A stretch of 64,000 nucleotides of DNA from Bryoerythrophyllum caledonicum (taxonomy: Eukaryota; Streptophyta; Bryopsida; Pottiales; Pottiaceae), in the NCBI GenBank assembly GCA_963971425.1, contig OZ020520.1, forward strand, positions 8,412,553 to 8,476,552, given 5' to 3'. Positions 1-10,580 of this stretch are shown here, in pieces. Every line of letters begins with the position of its first letter. The stretch's first letter is position 1. The position numbers were made by a program, and so were the translations under genes. The notes below the pieces were generated by a model. That model had not been told where the DNA came from, did not search any database, and saw only the letters and a program-made list of their open reading frames with translations.

Positions 1-841
1 GGGGAGATGGAATCGATGTCACAGAAGTTGGAGGTGGCAAATAAGGAGAATGACAAGGCACGAGCGGAACTAGAGACACTGCGGAGGACATTGAGATCGG
101 TGGACGACACACCATGGATCGAGAACACAATGCCTTGGTTGGGTTGGGTTCATCACCTTGAGGACAAAGAGACCATGGTCTCGAAAGCACAACATGATCT
201 CAAAAAATTTGCCGCCGAATCACAAGTTTCATGTGAACTCGTGGATACCTCATTGGAGAGATTGAAGAAATTCGTTGGACAACGTGGACATGAGTTCACA
301 AAGGTAACTATTTGGGGTGATGTACCGGAGATGATGGATCGTACAAACTATCATCGGAAGGGAAAAAGCCATGGTATTGACTGGGCTTTAGAAGTGGAGG
401 AAGGATGGGTGCCCTACAATACCTTCTCATCACATTTTGTAGAATCGGAGCAAAGAGTAATCCATACTTGCGACCCTATCCCGACATTCCTCAATGATAA
501 ATGCAGCTTGTGCCAAGATCATTTCGGTCCGGAGGGAACGTATACGTTGGGCCAATGTGGCCATAACTTTCATATTACTTGCATTTCCGCAGGTTCTATG
601 ATAAAATCGGCGTGTCCTATGTGCCACTTTCTAGTTAGCACAAGATTCTACGAAGTGATGGGGATATGAGATGTTATGCCACCAGGGCACGAGTTCAATC
701 GATGGAATCTCCCCATGGATCAACTTCCAAAGAAATTCCTGAACTATTGTGAGTGGGGAAAACCACTTATGTGGAATAGTGAATTTTCTTGTCACCAACT
801 ATACGAGGAGTATGGGATGAGAATTTGTCATACCTCAAATT
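1..841 (+). pseudogene. Coiled-coil/RING-H2 gene, 5' part (RING1), cut by element X copy A
   Basis: The reading frame is open from the left window edge, so the true start lies outside. Residues 1-35 look like a charged coiled coil. A RING-H2 finger follows at 502-627: C-x2-C, then C-G-H-x2-H-x2-C, then C-P-M-C, giving zinc ligands C3H2C3. RING-H2 fingers usually bind E2 enzymes in ubiquitin ligases; that role is inferred from the motif only. An in-frame TGA at 667-669 is followed in the same frame by a stretch resembling the second family member at 49890-52096 (shared MPP and CHQL blocks). The frame ends where element X copy A begins at 842. Coding sequence in the same orientation resumes at 19650, after the target duplication. 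The gene belongs to a family found near hAT transposases in this window, so it may be transposon cargo rather than a host gene. Confidence 0.6.
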
Positions 842-961
842 TTTTGTTTTTTTTTAGTTAGGTACATATAGGTATTAAAATTAGGAAAGGTAGCTAGGCT
901 AGAAGGTTATTCCCAACCGGGATTAATCTTTAAGTAAGATTAGGATAGGAGAAATACAGAG

Positions 962-976
962 CTTTTATAAAAGCCT
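962..976 (+). promoter_or_regulatory. Possible TATA box in leader of X copy A
   Basis: TTTTATAAAAGCC lies about 120 bp inside the left end of X copy A and upstream of the long leader and ORF. Position and sequence fit a TATA element. No transcription start can be verified. Confidence 0.3.
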
Positions 977-1101
977 TAATAGTAGCAAGGAGGGACCTAG
1001 AGCTATGACTTAGACTCTAGCCTAAACACAGTCCCTCGGGCCCCAAACCCGCAAGAAGACCAAGAGGCAAGGAATGCCATTATCTGGGCCAAACCGCGCG
1101 A

Positions 1102-1180
1102 ACCCGAATCTGGCCCGGAAGAAGGAAGGAGACTGAATCTGGCCCGGAAGATGGACACCACCCGAATCTGGCCCGGAAGG
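1102..1180 (+). repeat. Short tandem repeat with core AATCTGGCCCGGAAG
   Basis: Three copies of GAATCTGGCCCGGAAG occur at roughly 25-35 bp spacing in the leader of X copy A. Copy B lacks them at the same place. Confidence 0.7.
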
Positions 1181-1309
1181 TGAGAAGAAGCGAGACGAGA
1201 AGGGACCGGGAAGGTTCCCATAGTGTGGACCACGGGGCATAAAGGTCAGCTCGACGAAGATGAACATCACAGCAGCCGGCAAGGGGAAACCAGCGAGTGG
1301 GTGAACGCA

Positions 1310-1475
1310 AGCGAGCTCCGGGCCAGTCTACACCAGGGTACTCGGAGAGGGCGCTCCGGGCCAGTCTACACCAGCGTACTCGGAGAAGGAGCTCCGGGCC
1401 AGTCTACGCCGGCAGACACCAGCAAAGACGAAGGACAACCAACGTACTCGGAGAGGGAGCTTCGGACCAGTCCAC
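1310..1475 (+). repeat. Minisatellite of about 41 bp, core CTCCGGGCCAGTCTACACC
   Basis: About four degenerate units run head to tail, each with the core plus a TACTCGGAGAGG block. They lie in the leader of X copy A between the left end and the ORF start at 2076. Reading frames through this block are repeat artefacts. Confidence 0.75.
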
Positions 1476-1676
1476 ACAAGCAGACACGGAGCAAGACGAA
1501 GGGCAGCCAGCATACTCAAGGAGCAGGACGAAGCCAGAGCAGGGCAAAGAAGCAGCCAGCGAGCACGAGGAGGATCGTCACAAGACGGGGTTGGCGCAGC
1601 CTGAAGGAGACGTGAAGAGCACCTCCGCTTATGACCACTACCCGGCCAAGGTAAGAAACTTTCAACCGGTGGAACC

Positions 1677-2040
1677 AGCTCGTGTTGATAGCTCCGGGCC
1701 AGCCTTGTGCACATCAGCTCGTGAGAAGATCCGGGCCAGCCTTGTGCCCCTCAGCTCGTGTTGATAACTCCAGGCCAGCCTTGTGCACATCAGCTCGTGA
1801 GAAGATCCGGGCCAGCCTTGTGCTCATCAGCTCGTGTTGATAGCTCCGGGCCAGCTCCGTGCACAACAACTCGTGAGGAGATCCAACCCGCTCGTGCACT
1901 CCAGTTCGTGGTAAGCTCCGGGCCGCTTGTGCACAACAGCTCGTGGTGGAGCATCCGGGCCAGCTTGTGCACTCCAATTCGTGGGGGCTCCTGGCAACTT
2001 GTGCACTCCAGTTCGTGGTAGCATCCGGGCCAGCTTAAAG
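1677..2040 (+). repeat. Minisatellite of 34-39 bp, about ten units, leader of X copy A
   Basis: Units share CAGCTCGTG, then an AGCTCCGGGCCAGC block, then TTGTGCAC. Units of two subtypes alternate in the first half (GTTGATAG versus GAGAAGAT), suggesting amplification of a two-unit block. The array ends about 35 bp before the ORF start at 2076. Its CCGGGCCA core recurs in the 3' minisatellite of the same copy (19236-19436). Confidence 0.8.
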
Positions 2041-2075
2041 GAGAGTATCGGGCGAGGATCAAGACCCCGAATCAA

Positions 2076-2875
2076 ATGGCCTCCCAGTTGGTGCCATCGG
2101 AGAAGAAGGACATTACCCCAGTCATACCCAAAGATATCCTTGAGCTCACCGAGCTCAAAGAGGATCTCCTTCGCATGGGATGTCTTTTCCTAATAGAGTT
2201 CCGTTGGAGTTTTTGGGTGAAATCAACCGTGCAGGAGATGAGGCAAGACCCCTTACCCGAGCCCAATGGAGATAGCATCCGGGCTTGTCTGGATAGATGG
2301 ACCATGGGGAGGTGGCAAGAGGTGTACGGCTTTCCACGACAAGGGGCGGGATGGACAAGTACGAAGAAGGAGGAGTATGCCAAGGGGAGGTTCGGCAACA
2401 AGGACGCCAAGAATGGTTACGCGGTACAAGATTGCGTGGACCCCCGCGCCAGGAGGATCTTTGCATTCCTCGTACCCATCTTACACCCCGAGAAACCTAC
2501 CCGAGTGACGGTTACTCTTGCGAACACCGTGTATGGCTCCTACCTTGGCGAGAGAGTGGTGAATTGGGCCATCATCGTGAAGGATGTGGTGATTCGTTTG
2601 ACCTGGAGCATTCACAATGTCAAGCGTGCACCCCTCTGCCCATTTTTGATCCACCTATATCACCATTTCAAGGAGACAACTCCGGAGGAGGACATGGCGT
2701 ACGGAACGCAACTGATGATGAAGAAGTTTGAAGGGACAGAATCAGAACCCGAACCGGGGTCTGAAGGAGGGAGCAGCTCATCGCAGTCAGGAGAGGAGAT
2801 TGTACCACCCCCGAAGCGCCAGAGACCGAAACAAGGAGGAGCCCCCTCCACCCGCACCCGCGCAGCCATACGCAC
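2076..2875 (+). pseudogene. Element X ORF, copy A, first part
   Basis: Starts at the ATG of MASQLVPSEKK and runs open for 800 bases until the MULE target duplication. The same protein is seen in copy B at 29448-30209, with strong similarity from the EEDLLRMGC block to the NLS-like PPPKRQR block. Residues 1-200 look globular, with conserved WQEVYGFPRQGAGW and VPILHPEKPTRV segments. An acidic Ser/Glu-rich stretch and PPPKRQR follow. I do not recognise the family with confidence. It faintly resembles plant transposon proteins of the plant-mobile-domain or gag-like type, which is inference only. The gene continues at 17257 on the far side of the MULE. Joining the parts with one target copy keeps the frame (RAAIRTAATG). 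Confidence 0.7.
2866..2875. repeat. Target-site duplication of the MULE-like element, left copy
   Basis: CCATACGCAC occurs here and again at 17247-17256, directly flanking the inverted repeats. Copy B of element X carries a single equivalent site (CCATCCGCGC), confirming the empty-site structure. Nine to ten bases is the usual duplication size for MULEs. Confidence 0.9.
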
Positions 2876-2930
2876 GAGCGACGCTATTTTGTGAGCCTAG
2901 AGCAGTGAGCGGTGAGCAGAGAGCAGAAAA
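2876..2930 (+). repeat. Left terminal inverted repeat of the MULE
   Basis: Starts GAGCGACGCTATTTTGTGAGC. Its match at the other end, read on the minus strand from 17246, is GGGGAATGCTATTATGTGAGC. About 27 of the first 35 bases agree. GTGAGC occurs three times here and four times at the right end, and may be transposase contact sites (inference). Confidence 0.85.
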
Positions 2931-3286
2931 AATATACTCATTTTAGGAAAAATGATTATTTTATTATAATTTTATTATAAAATTTCCATTTCTATTTATA
3001 TTTAGTAAATAAATAGCCCTATTACCGTGTAAGTTTTACATAATAAAAAATAATATACGTCCATTAAAATAGGTTTAGGGTCAAAAAACTTGAATTACAT
3101 TAATCATTATACATAATCAGTAATAGATGAACATAATTGCCAAAAAAAAAAATAGGAATTTGTACAATCAAGACATTACACCACTGAAGAGATAAAACTT
3201 TGTAGTGGCCCTTTTAGTCTCACTACATTTTTACTGCTCATTGAATATTGATTGCAGTACAAGGATGCCAAACGACATAAGAAACC

Positions 3287-6200
3287 TTAAGGAATAGGAT
3301 GCCTAAGTAGACCACTCTCAAGAATATGCTTGATCTCGTTAAAGCTGAGACTTGGAGCATGTATAAACACATTAGTTTCGGAGTCTAATCCACATATCAC
3401 AATAAAAATGTAATACAAGTGTTTACAATTTGTCCACTGACCTCGCTTACCTAGAGATTTCCTCATCATCTCTTGGAAAAATGGACATGAACAAGTGGGA
3501 AACTGTCCAACAGTGATAGAGTATTGTTCAATTTTTGGAGGAGTTCCGGAATCAAACGTAACAACGCAGCCAAGAGCTGGAATAGGTATCATGGTCAACC
3601 GGCGAAGACGGCCTGTGACCAATAGGGCTGATGCACAAACATTGGCTTGTTTCGATGATGGTGCTTTTGCATTCCTACGAATGTTTTTTCCAAATCTCTG
3701 CTTGGGATGATCATCAGGAAATTCCGGAGAAATATATCCGGACAAATCGACTGGAATTTGCTGACCTTCAAATAATCTCCGTGGCGATATTGCAGCACGA
3801 GGCTGAAGATGAAATCCTGCATTCTCCAAAGCAAGAATCTCAGAGATGGTTAGATTAGTGCCCATCTTCACTGGCCAAGTCTCTGGCACAGCTGGTCTTG
3901 ACACCACCCACTTGCGCTTTGTACCCTTCACGCATCTTTCAATATCATCGTTGCAGAAGAAGAACTGCATACGCTCCATCCGGTTCCTCTGGTAATTGTC
4001 CATCATTCCAGTGTATGTTGGAGCCGCCGTGTTCTTACCATCTTGGACAATCTTCGCAACACACTTTTTCTTCGTAATTGCCTGTTGGGCAAAACATGCT
4101 TTCGCTGAGGTCTTAGGTAATCTTGCAATGTGCCACTCAGTCACATCGCATGCAGTTTCTTGGACAGAAGTCACATGCACTTTCGAAGGTGCAACAATAG
4201 TTGTCTCCACATCTTCACGTGCATTTTGTTGATCTTCATTTGTCTCTTCTTGAACTCCAGCTCTTGGTGATGCATCCTCTCCGGAAGTTGATGATCCGCG
4301 CCTAGTTTGAACACGAGGCCGAGAGAAGTTGACCTTGTCGGGTCTGTGGGAGTCGCCGTCGCAACCGGGAGGAAGATCTAACTTCCGTTTTAAAGAACCA
4401 AATACCTCCTCACCTTCAAGATGTGGTTCTCGAGTACAAATATAGGAAGCTCCAGGTAGTTTGGCCATTGCAGCATGGAGTGCTTTAGGATTACCTGATT
4501 GTTGAGTTGTACGCTGAGCCACTCGTAAGAGGAGTTCCTCCTTGTTAGGACCGGTGCCTGGTCGATCACCATTCAAATATTGGAAGTAGGCGACCACTTG
4601 CATGAAGGCTCGAACATAATCATCCACAGTTGCAACATAGAGATCATTGCCACGATTCCCAGACTGTTGTAACCACTTGTTATGTACGGTCTCCGCAAGA
4701 TTGCAAGAAGGCATTTCAGCCAACTCAGGTTCGGAGAGAGGCTGTCAAAAATCAAGCATTATACAAAATATTAGAGTAAAACAAAATAATGGATTTAGAA
4801 CCATCGATTAAAATTTGACAAATTCAACATTGACGTGGATATCATAAAGAGGATGGGTCAAAATATACCATTTGCATGAACCCGCCCCATTGGCGGTAGC
4901 GAAAATGCCAAAAGGCTAACCAAAGATCTAGATGGACGATCTCCTCATTTGTTGTTGCTCCAGAAGACAACCACCAAGATCGGATGGCATGGTATCTAGC
5001 CTCCGCCTCGTCAATGGTTTTTGCATCCTTGTATTGCTTGCACATTTGGCGATGTTGTGCTTGGAGATCCGGCCGAATACTTGCTTTTGTGTGTTTCTCC
5101 AAAGATTGGGTCCAATGGAAGAGACATGTCCTCTCTTGATTCTCCATAGGCACCGATGCATCTCCAGTACCGTAGATGATGCGAATAGCATTCCAATTTG
5201 CTTGTGCACTATCCGCCATAAATCCTTTAAATTTTGGGTTTGAAATGCCATGCCTGGCCATGATGATGTTGAGATTCTTCCAAAATAATATTTGGGCAGT
5301 AGCATCTTCTGACTGCATATCACAGACGGCAATAGTCATGACTCGACAGTATTGAGCGTCATAAACATGGCAAGCCATGGTAGTCCATCCTTTGACACGC
5401 TTGACGTGGTCATACATGATCCATGCGTTCTCCAAGTCCCCTCCAGACTGCATCCGCTTTACAAGATCTACTCCACTTCCGGGGCCAACTTCAGACATTT
5501 TGAAAACGAAGACTTTATCGGAGTCCGATCCTTGGCCAGGAAACTTGTTTTCTTGAACAAACGCCCACTTGCTAGATCCGCGAAGCTTAGTAATACTATC
5601 CATAACTCCAAATCGACGCAAGTACCGAAAGGTGGTGACCTTGTTGCGAATGCTTGGCGAAGTCATGTGCTTGCAAGTATTAAGCACGGGTATAAGTTCC
5701 TTGAATGTGAGAGTAGTTTGAGGTGCATCGTCAGAGTGAAGCAATAACTCTCCGACTAAATCCTTGCTTGCCTCCATTATAATGGCAGAATTGGTGGCTG
5801 AAGGTGTCCTCTCTACTTGCTCTCCTAGAATACTATCTGCCCTATCTGCAAATTCCCTATCAACTCCAATCTTCACAGGATGTGCATGTGAACCAAGGTG
5901 GATACAAGCACGAGTCATATGATCTTTAGTAAGAACATAATAGATTTTTGCAGGACAGATGGCTAAGCAAGAGGGAGGAACTTTACATACCTTACAGACG
6001 ACAGACGAACCTTTGGGATGCTCAGATCCTACGTCAAAGGTGATAGAGCTGAACCCATCCCATTCAACTTCATTTGCCGCTGAGGTTCGGTGAACTCGTG
6101 TCACATAATCACAGTTGACATTAAAACATTTGAGATGCCCCAAACAGGATGATGATCTGAATGTCAGCCCCATGTCGTTCTTAATATTGGATGTGATGGT

Positions 6201-6962
6201 TCGTGTCCACGCATGTCCGTCGTGTCGTTTGTCCATCCCACGGAGGAGTCGAGCTTGAGAGTGCGTTGTTGAGGCGCCAATAGGGGGAAGTTCAAACACA
6301 ATGTCTCCATCAAAAGTGGGTGGCAAGAATTCGACCTTCTCTACTCTGATACGGTTGTAATCAATCTTGGTAACTACAGACTTCGACCCTTTCCTAGCTG
6401 ATAACGTTTTAAGACAATCAACGACACTCAACGAATTTGAGGCACGTTGAGGAAGTGGAGGTTTGCCAATAGAACCCCGAAATGATTGAGAGGGTTGAGA
6501 GAGTGGAGAAGAGACAGGTTGGTCAACAGGACGAGGATGAGGAGGTACAGGAGCTGGAGAGTCATCATCGGAGTCATCACTAAGAAGATGGATAGGTTCA
6601 AGCCCAGGCTCTATCTTTACTGACCGGACAAGAGGTGTGTTGTGCGTGGAAGTAGATGACTGCCTTGGCGTGAGAAATTCAGCAGACCCATTAAGGAGAG
6701 AGTCAGAGAGACCATACAGTCTAAACCTCCCTGGCGTAAGGCGCCAGAACTTTACACCATCATTCATATAGGACAGTTGACCGATAGTATGTGTGAGCTC
6801 ACCGGAGGCATTGTCAAAAATCTCTTGATCGATGTGAATGGTCTCCTCCTGTAACTGAAACCTAAGACTCAATCGAGAAGCTGTAACAATACAAAACCCT
6901 TCATCTCCAATAGGAAATGAGACAGGGATTCCGTGCCCATTCGCATGAATGAAGGCCATCAT
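3287..6962 (-). CDS. MULE transposase with SWIM zinc finger (two exons)
   Basis: Exon 1 runs 6962-4869 and exon 2 runs 4741-3287. The intron 4868-4742 has GT and AG ends and joins in phase 0. The product is about 1,180 aa. I start at the Met-Met pair at 6962, because upstream codons contain no better ATG. Order: a Ser/Pro-rich N-terminal third; a cysteine cluster near 6080-6160; then the MULE catalytic region, with MYDHVKR near 5400, ADSAQANW near 5210 and CLFHW near 5120. The last two fit the D-then-C-x2-H spacing of MULE transposases. Exon 2 holds a SWIM finger, CSC near 3490 and CKH near 3425, typical of MULE and FAR1 proteins. I could not assign the third catalytic acid with certainty. 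It acts in the nucleus to cut and paste the element. No stop or frameshift is visible. Confidence 0.85.
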
Positions 6963-8030
6963 CAGAAGAAGAATTGTGCAATCTAGTACTTGACAAAGAA
7001 GAGGCAAATTATGGTGCTTGAAAACCAGTTGGAGTCATTATATATGCCAAGCAGGGTACATTCAAGTCAACGCTGTAAAAGGTGGAGTAAATTGAACATA
7101 ATTATTCATTGTAATAAAAATGCATTTAACAAAAGCAAACAGCGGTGCAAATAAATATATATAGCATATGGAAGACGGCGGAATTCAAGAATAACAAAAA
7201 AAATTGTATCTTATTGAAGGAGACAACAGAATGCCAAGATAAGTAAAATGTTATTGATCAAAAGAATAAAGAGATCTTTAGCATAGGATAAATATTGCCC
7301 CTATTGGGCAGCAAATAACACATTACATTGTGATACTCGGACAATGCTCGGCGAAGTAGTTTTTGAAATATACATGAATCACTGGCTCAAGCATTTAATA
7401 GACTAGAATCACAACTATACGATCCAATAAAATTAGTAAGAACCAGACAAGCAAAAAGTGGCATGACAATGCATGTAATTAAGTAATGACTAAAGGTCAC
7501 CAAAATAATGGAGATGGTAGGTGATACGATAATTTTTGAACTATCGAATTATAGTTGTTCAAAAAGTCGAGGAATGGCAATCCTCTCTGTTACATAAAAT
7601 TCTGTAAATAAGTCGTCCACCTGAAAATAAGGTGGGCGATCAATAATAATAGAATGGGAGGGTGAATGTAATTTGTTTTGGATTTGAAATAGAGCCAAGG
7701 AAGGAGGGGCAAAGATAAAGCAAATGAGGGATTTAGGCGCATTACACATGGGTACTTGACTGCGGATTTAGCCACAAAGCAAGAGAGCTTGACTCCACAT
7801 TACATCTCATGTCGGCACAATTCATGTGAGTAGATGCGGCGTGATTAACTTACCTCAATGTAAATTTTTCGACTAAATCTTACCCTCTCGATTATTTGGA
7901 TTCAAGATAGGTATCCCCAGATTTGTGCTTGACAAACACTATCGACTAGACTCAACATAGCCATCCTTTCTTTCTTCAACTTGCAGGAATACTCAAAGGT
8001 GAGAGTTTTGATGTCATTTGAGAGTTGCAG
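6963..8030. other. Divergent intergenic region of the MULE
   Basis: This 1-kb AT-rich region separates the minus-strand transposase start from the first plus-strand exon candidate. It should hold both promoters. Short open frames here lack supporting features. A splice acceptor-like tract (CTTTCTTCAACTTGCAG) ends at about 7984. Confidence 0.5.
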
Positions 8031-8501
8031 ATCCAGATGCCAGAGGAGAGAGAGGAGTTGTTATGTTTGGCAACTGCACAGAAGAAGAAACGTAGGAGGC
8101 GTGGTTTACGCTTCTCTAGTACGAAGCAACTAAAGAGGTATAGGATGAGCAAGAGAGTTGCTCCGAGGGTAGACAGTGATGTGGGGGACACTGCACGCGT
8201 GCTATCATTTGACACTGAGAATTGCAGAATCAAGGGCAGTTTAAAAACTGTTATCGAAGTGCAAGGAAGCCTGCCATCAGACCTTGTGCGGAGTGGTGGT
8301 GCTCGGAGCGGTAATCCTGGAAGCGGTGACTCGGAGGGGCGGAGGCAAGGGATGAGTCGAGGAGCCGAGGTGGAGGCAAACGAGATGGAAGAAGAGCAAC
8401 CACTTTTAGAGTTAGGTATAAGTGAAGCGCCTTCAAGTCAATCTGAGGAGCATGATGATTTATTGAACAGTCAAAGCAGTGAAGAACCAAAGAAGAGAAA
8501 G
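8031..8501 (+). CDS. Candidate N-terminal exon with basic NLS clusters
   Basis: The stretch begins after an AG acceptor (GAGTTGCAG) and ends at a strong donor (AAAG|GTAAGA) in phase 0. It encodes about 157 residues without a stop. It starts with a KKKRRRR cluster, is rich in Gly/Ser/Glu in the middle, and ends with EEPKKRK just before the donor. Both basic clusters resemble nuclear localisation signals. Orientation and exon phase are compatible with it being the first coding exon of the ParB-methylase gene downstream, whose first certain exons also join in phase 0. It could instead be a separate small gene. I do not recognise a domain. Confidence 0.5.
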
Positions 8502-10580
8502 GTAAGATTTGACTTGCTTTGCTTGGAACTTTTTGGACTTTTCATGTGTGTTTGAGAAAGTGAGTTTAAGATGCAAGTCTTCTCAGGTCAAATATTATTG
8601 ATTAGGAATGCTCATGGAATGGTGGCAAGGAATTGGAAGATATTGAGCTCGGTAGGCTTCGGGGCCGAAGCTTCATTTGGGCAACCATTAGGCCTTGTCT
8701 AAACATATTCTTTTTAGGGAAATTGACCAATATACTCTTTGAAAGTCAAAAATTTCTATCATCATGAAAGTATTTGATTGTAAATTACTTCCACTATCAT
8801 TCATCCAACTCATCTCAACCAGACTAATCAAATATTTACCAACTTTGGCTTTCTGTTGGATGAAAAACTTCATTTAGTATACATTAGTATTAGAGAACAA
8901 ATAAGAGTATAATACCCTCAACATGTGGGTTACATTTTGATCAGGTATTGATGCCATTATCAACAACTTCAAATACATTTGGTCCTTTAGAAGGTAGAAT
9001 AGTCACTGAGCTTCAGTGATTAGACTTCATACCACTATTTTTGACACAATTTGTCAAATGTCGAACCCATTTGTCAAAAGAGAGGGACAAACTGTTTGTC
9101 AGAAATTGAATGTCCGTGGGGCTAAATTATCATAATGAAGAATAATAGTTAATAAAAAATCAAGTCAAAATCATTCAATTATGTCTGTTCTATATATTAC
9201 AATTTCGATGAGAGACTTTAAAAAACAAGCAGTTCAGAAACAATAATGTATCTTCTTCCATCAATACATGTCTCCAAGTGTACATTTTCAGTGTACATTT
9301 CCAGAGATCAGATTCTAGACAAGGTCTAAGGAGTCCTGAGGAAAGCAAGTGTGTCACACAAGTTACACAAGATATATGGTATGGGAGGAGTCAGGACTGT
9401 GTACTGTATATGGTCGGTGAACGTGTGACGCTTGTCTCATGCATTTGTCCTCAAGTTCTTGTTTTTTACCGCTAACACTCAAAAAGAATTTTCAGAAACA
9501 TCGCACTGGGAGCCAGCTTCTTCTGTCCTTGATATTCCACAGCTGTAATCTCACGTCGTCGTAATCCTCGATTCGCACTCCAAGATGGGATTTTAGCCTT
9601 GTGTACAATGAGAGACATCAAGTACCTATTACCACTAATACATGTCTCTCATGTGTTGAATAAAGTATTTTGTAGATTTGAAGTCTAAAATGTCTCTGTT
9701 GTCTAGATATCTTCGCAACGATGTTCCTGTGAAGTGTAGATGATGACTATTCTGTGCACGATATTCCTGTGCATGTACCTTCACCTGCTCTAGATCTGGA
9801 GATCACAGATCCCAACTCTGACGGAGTGCCGGCAGAAACGGATTCGCCGGTTCAGTCTTGCAGGATTCGTCACAGAAGTTTGCAGGATTCGTCACAGTCT
9901 TGGTGAGAAGTTTGCTGGATTTGTTGCTGGATTCGTCGCGTATGTGGTGATTGTCGTGTGTGTGCTGGATTCGTCGAAGTTGAAACTTGTGGTTGTTGGC
10001 GTACTCTGGTTGTGTCCTGGTGCGAACGCTAGATCGATTATGGGTCTCGTTAGGTCTCGAAGGTTTCCGTTAGGTCTTGTTAGGTCTCGAAGTGCGACGT
10101 TAGGTTCCAACAGCTTATTAGGTTCCAACAGCATATTTGTGAGCTGCTCCGAGGATGATTGAGCTTCGAGAGGAGGAGGCTTCGGCGCCGAAGCCTTCTC
10201 GATGCGCAGAACGCAGTATCTCCGCCGACTTCCTGGCGACAAGACCTCGACCTCTCAGCGCCGAATTTTAGGCACCACGGAACAGATTCCATCGTGACAG
10301 CCAGTGGCCAGACACGCAGCGGGACTCTTCGCCGCGGAACACAGTGCCGGGACTGGCATCGAGACTCGCACCTGGACCTGCAGCGAGACTTGCACCTGGA
10401 AACTTCGCAGCCAGTGCCGGAATTGCAGGAGGACACTCAGGGAAACTTCGCAGCGGGACACCCAGGGCCGGGACTAGCACAATCTCACCAACAGTGTCGA
10501 CTTCTTCCGTGTAGGTCGTTCAGTTTGATAATTGTGTTGTGGGGGACTTTGGCTGGTGATAGGAAGTTGACAGAAGAACG
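8502..10580. other. MULE region with no certain gene; palindromic SAP-motif remnants
   Basis: No long open frame is supported. A palindromic GC-rich stretch at 8655-8674 (GGCTTCGGGGCCGAAGCTTC) and one at 10179-10196 (GGCTTCGGCGCCGAAGCC) resemble the short exons at 10581 and 10743. The second lies in a frame giving EEASAPKPS. Between 10200 and 10500 the sequence is richer in C and G than its surroundings and holds repeats of a GGGACTxGCACCTGG type. Extra small exons could exist here but cannot be fixed without transcripts. Confidence 0.4.

Noticed and set aside
1003..2062. Overlapping open frames in several phases upstream of the X ORF
   Set aside because: They come from minisatellite units without stop codons. 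All phases are open and none has a domain.
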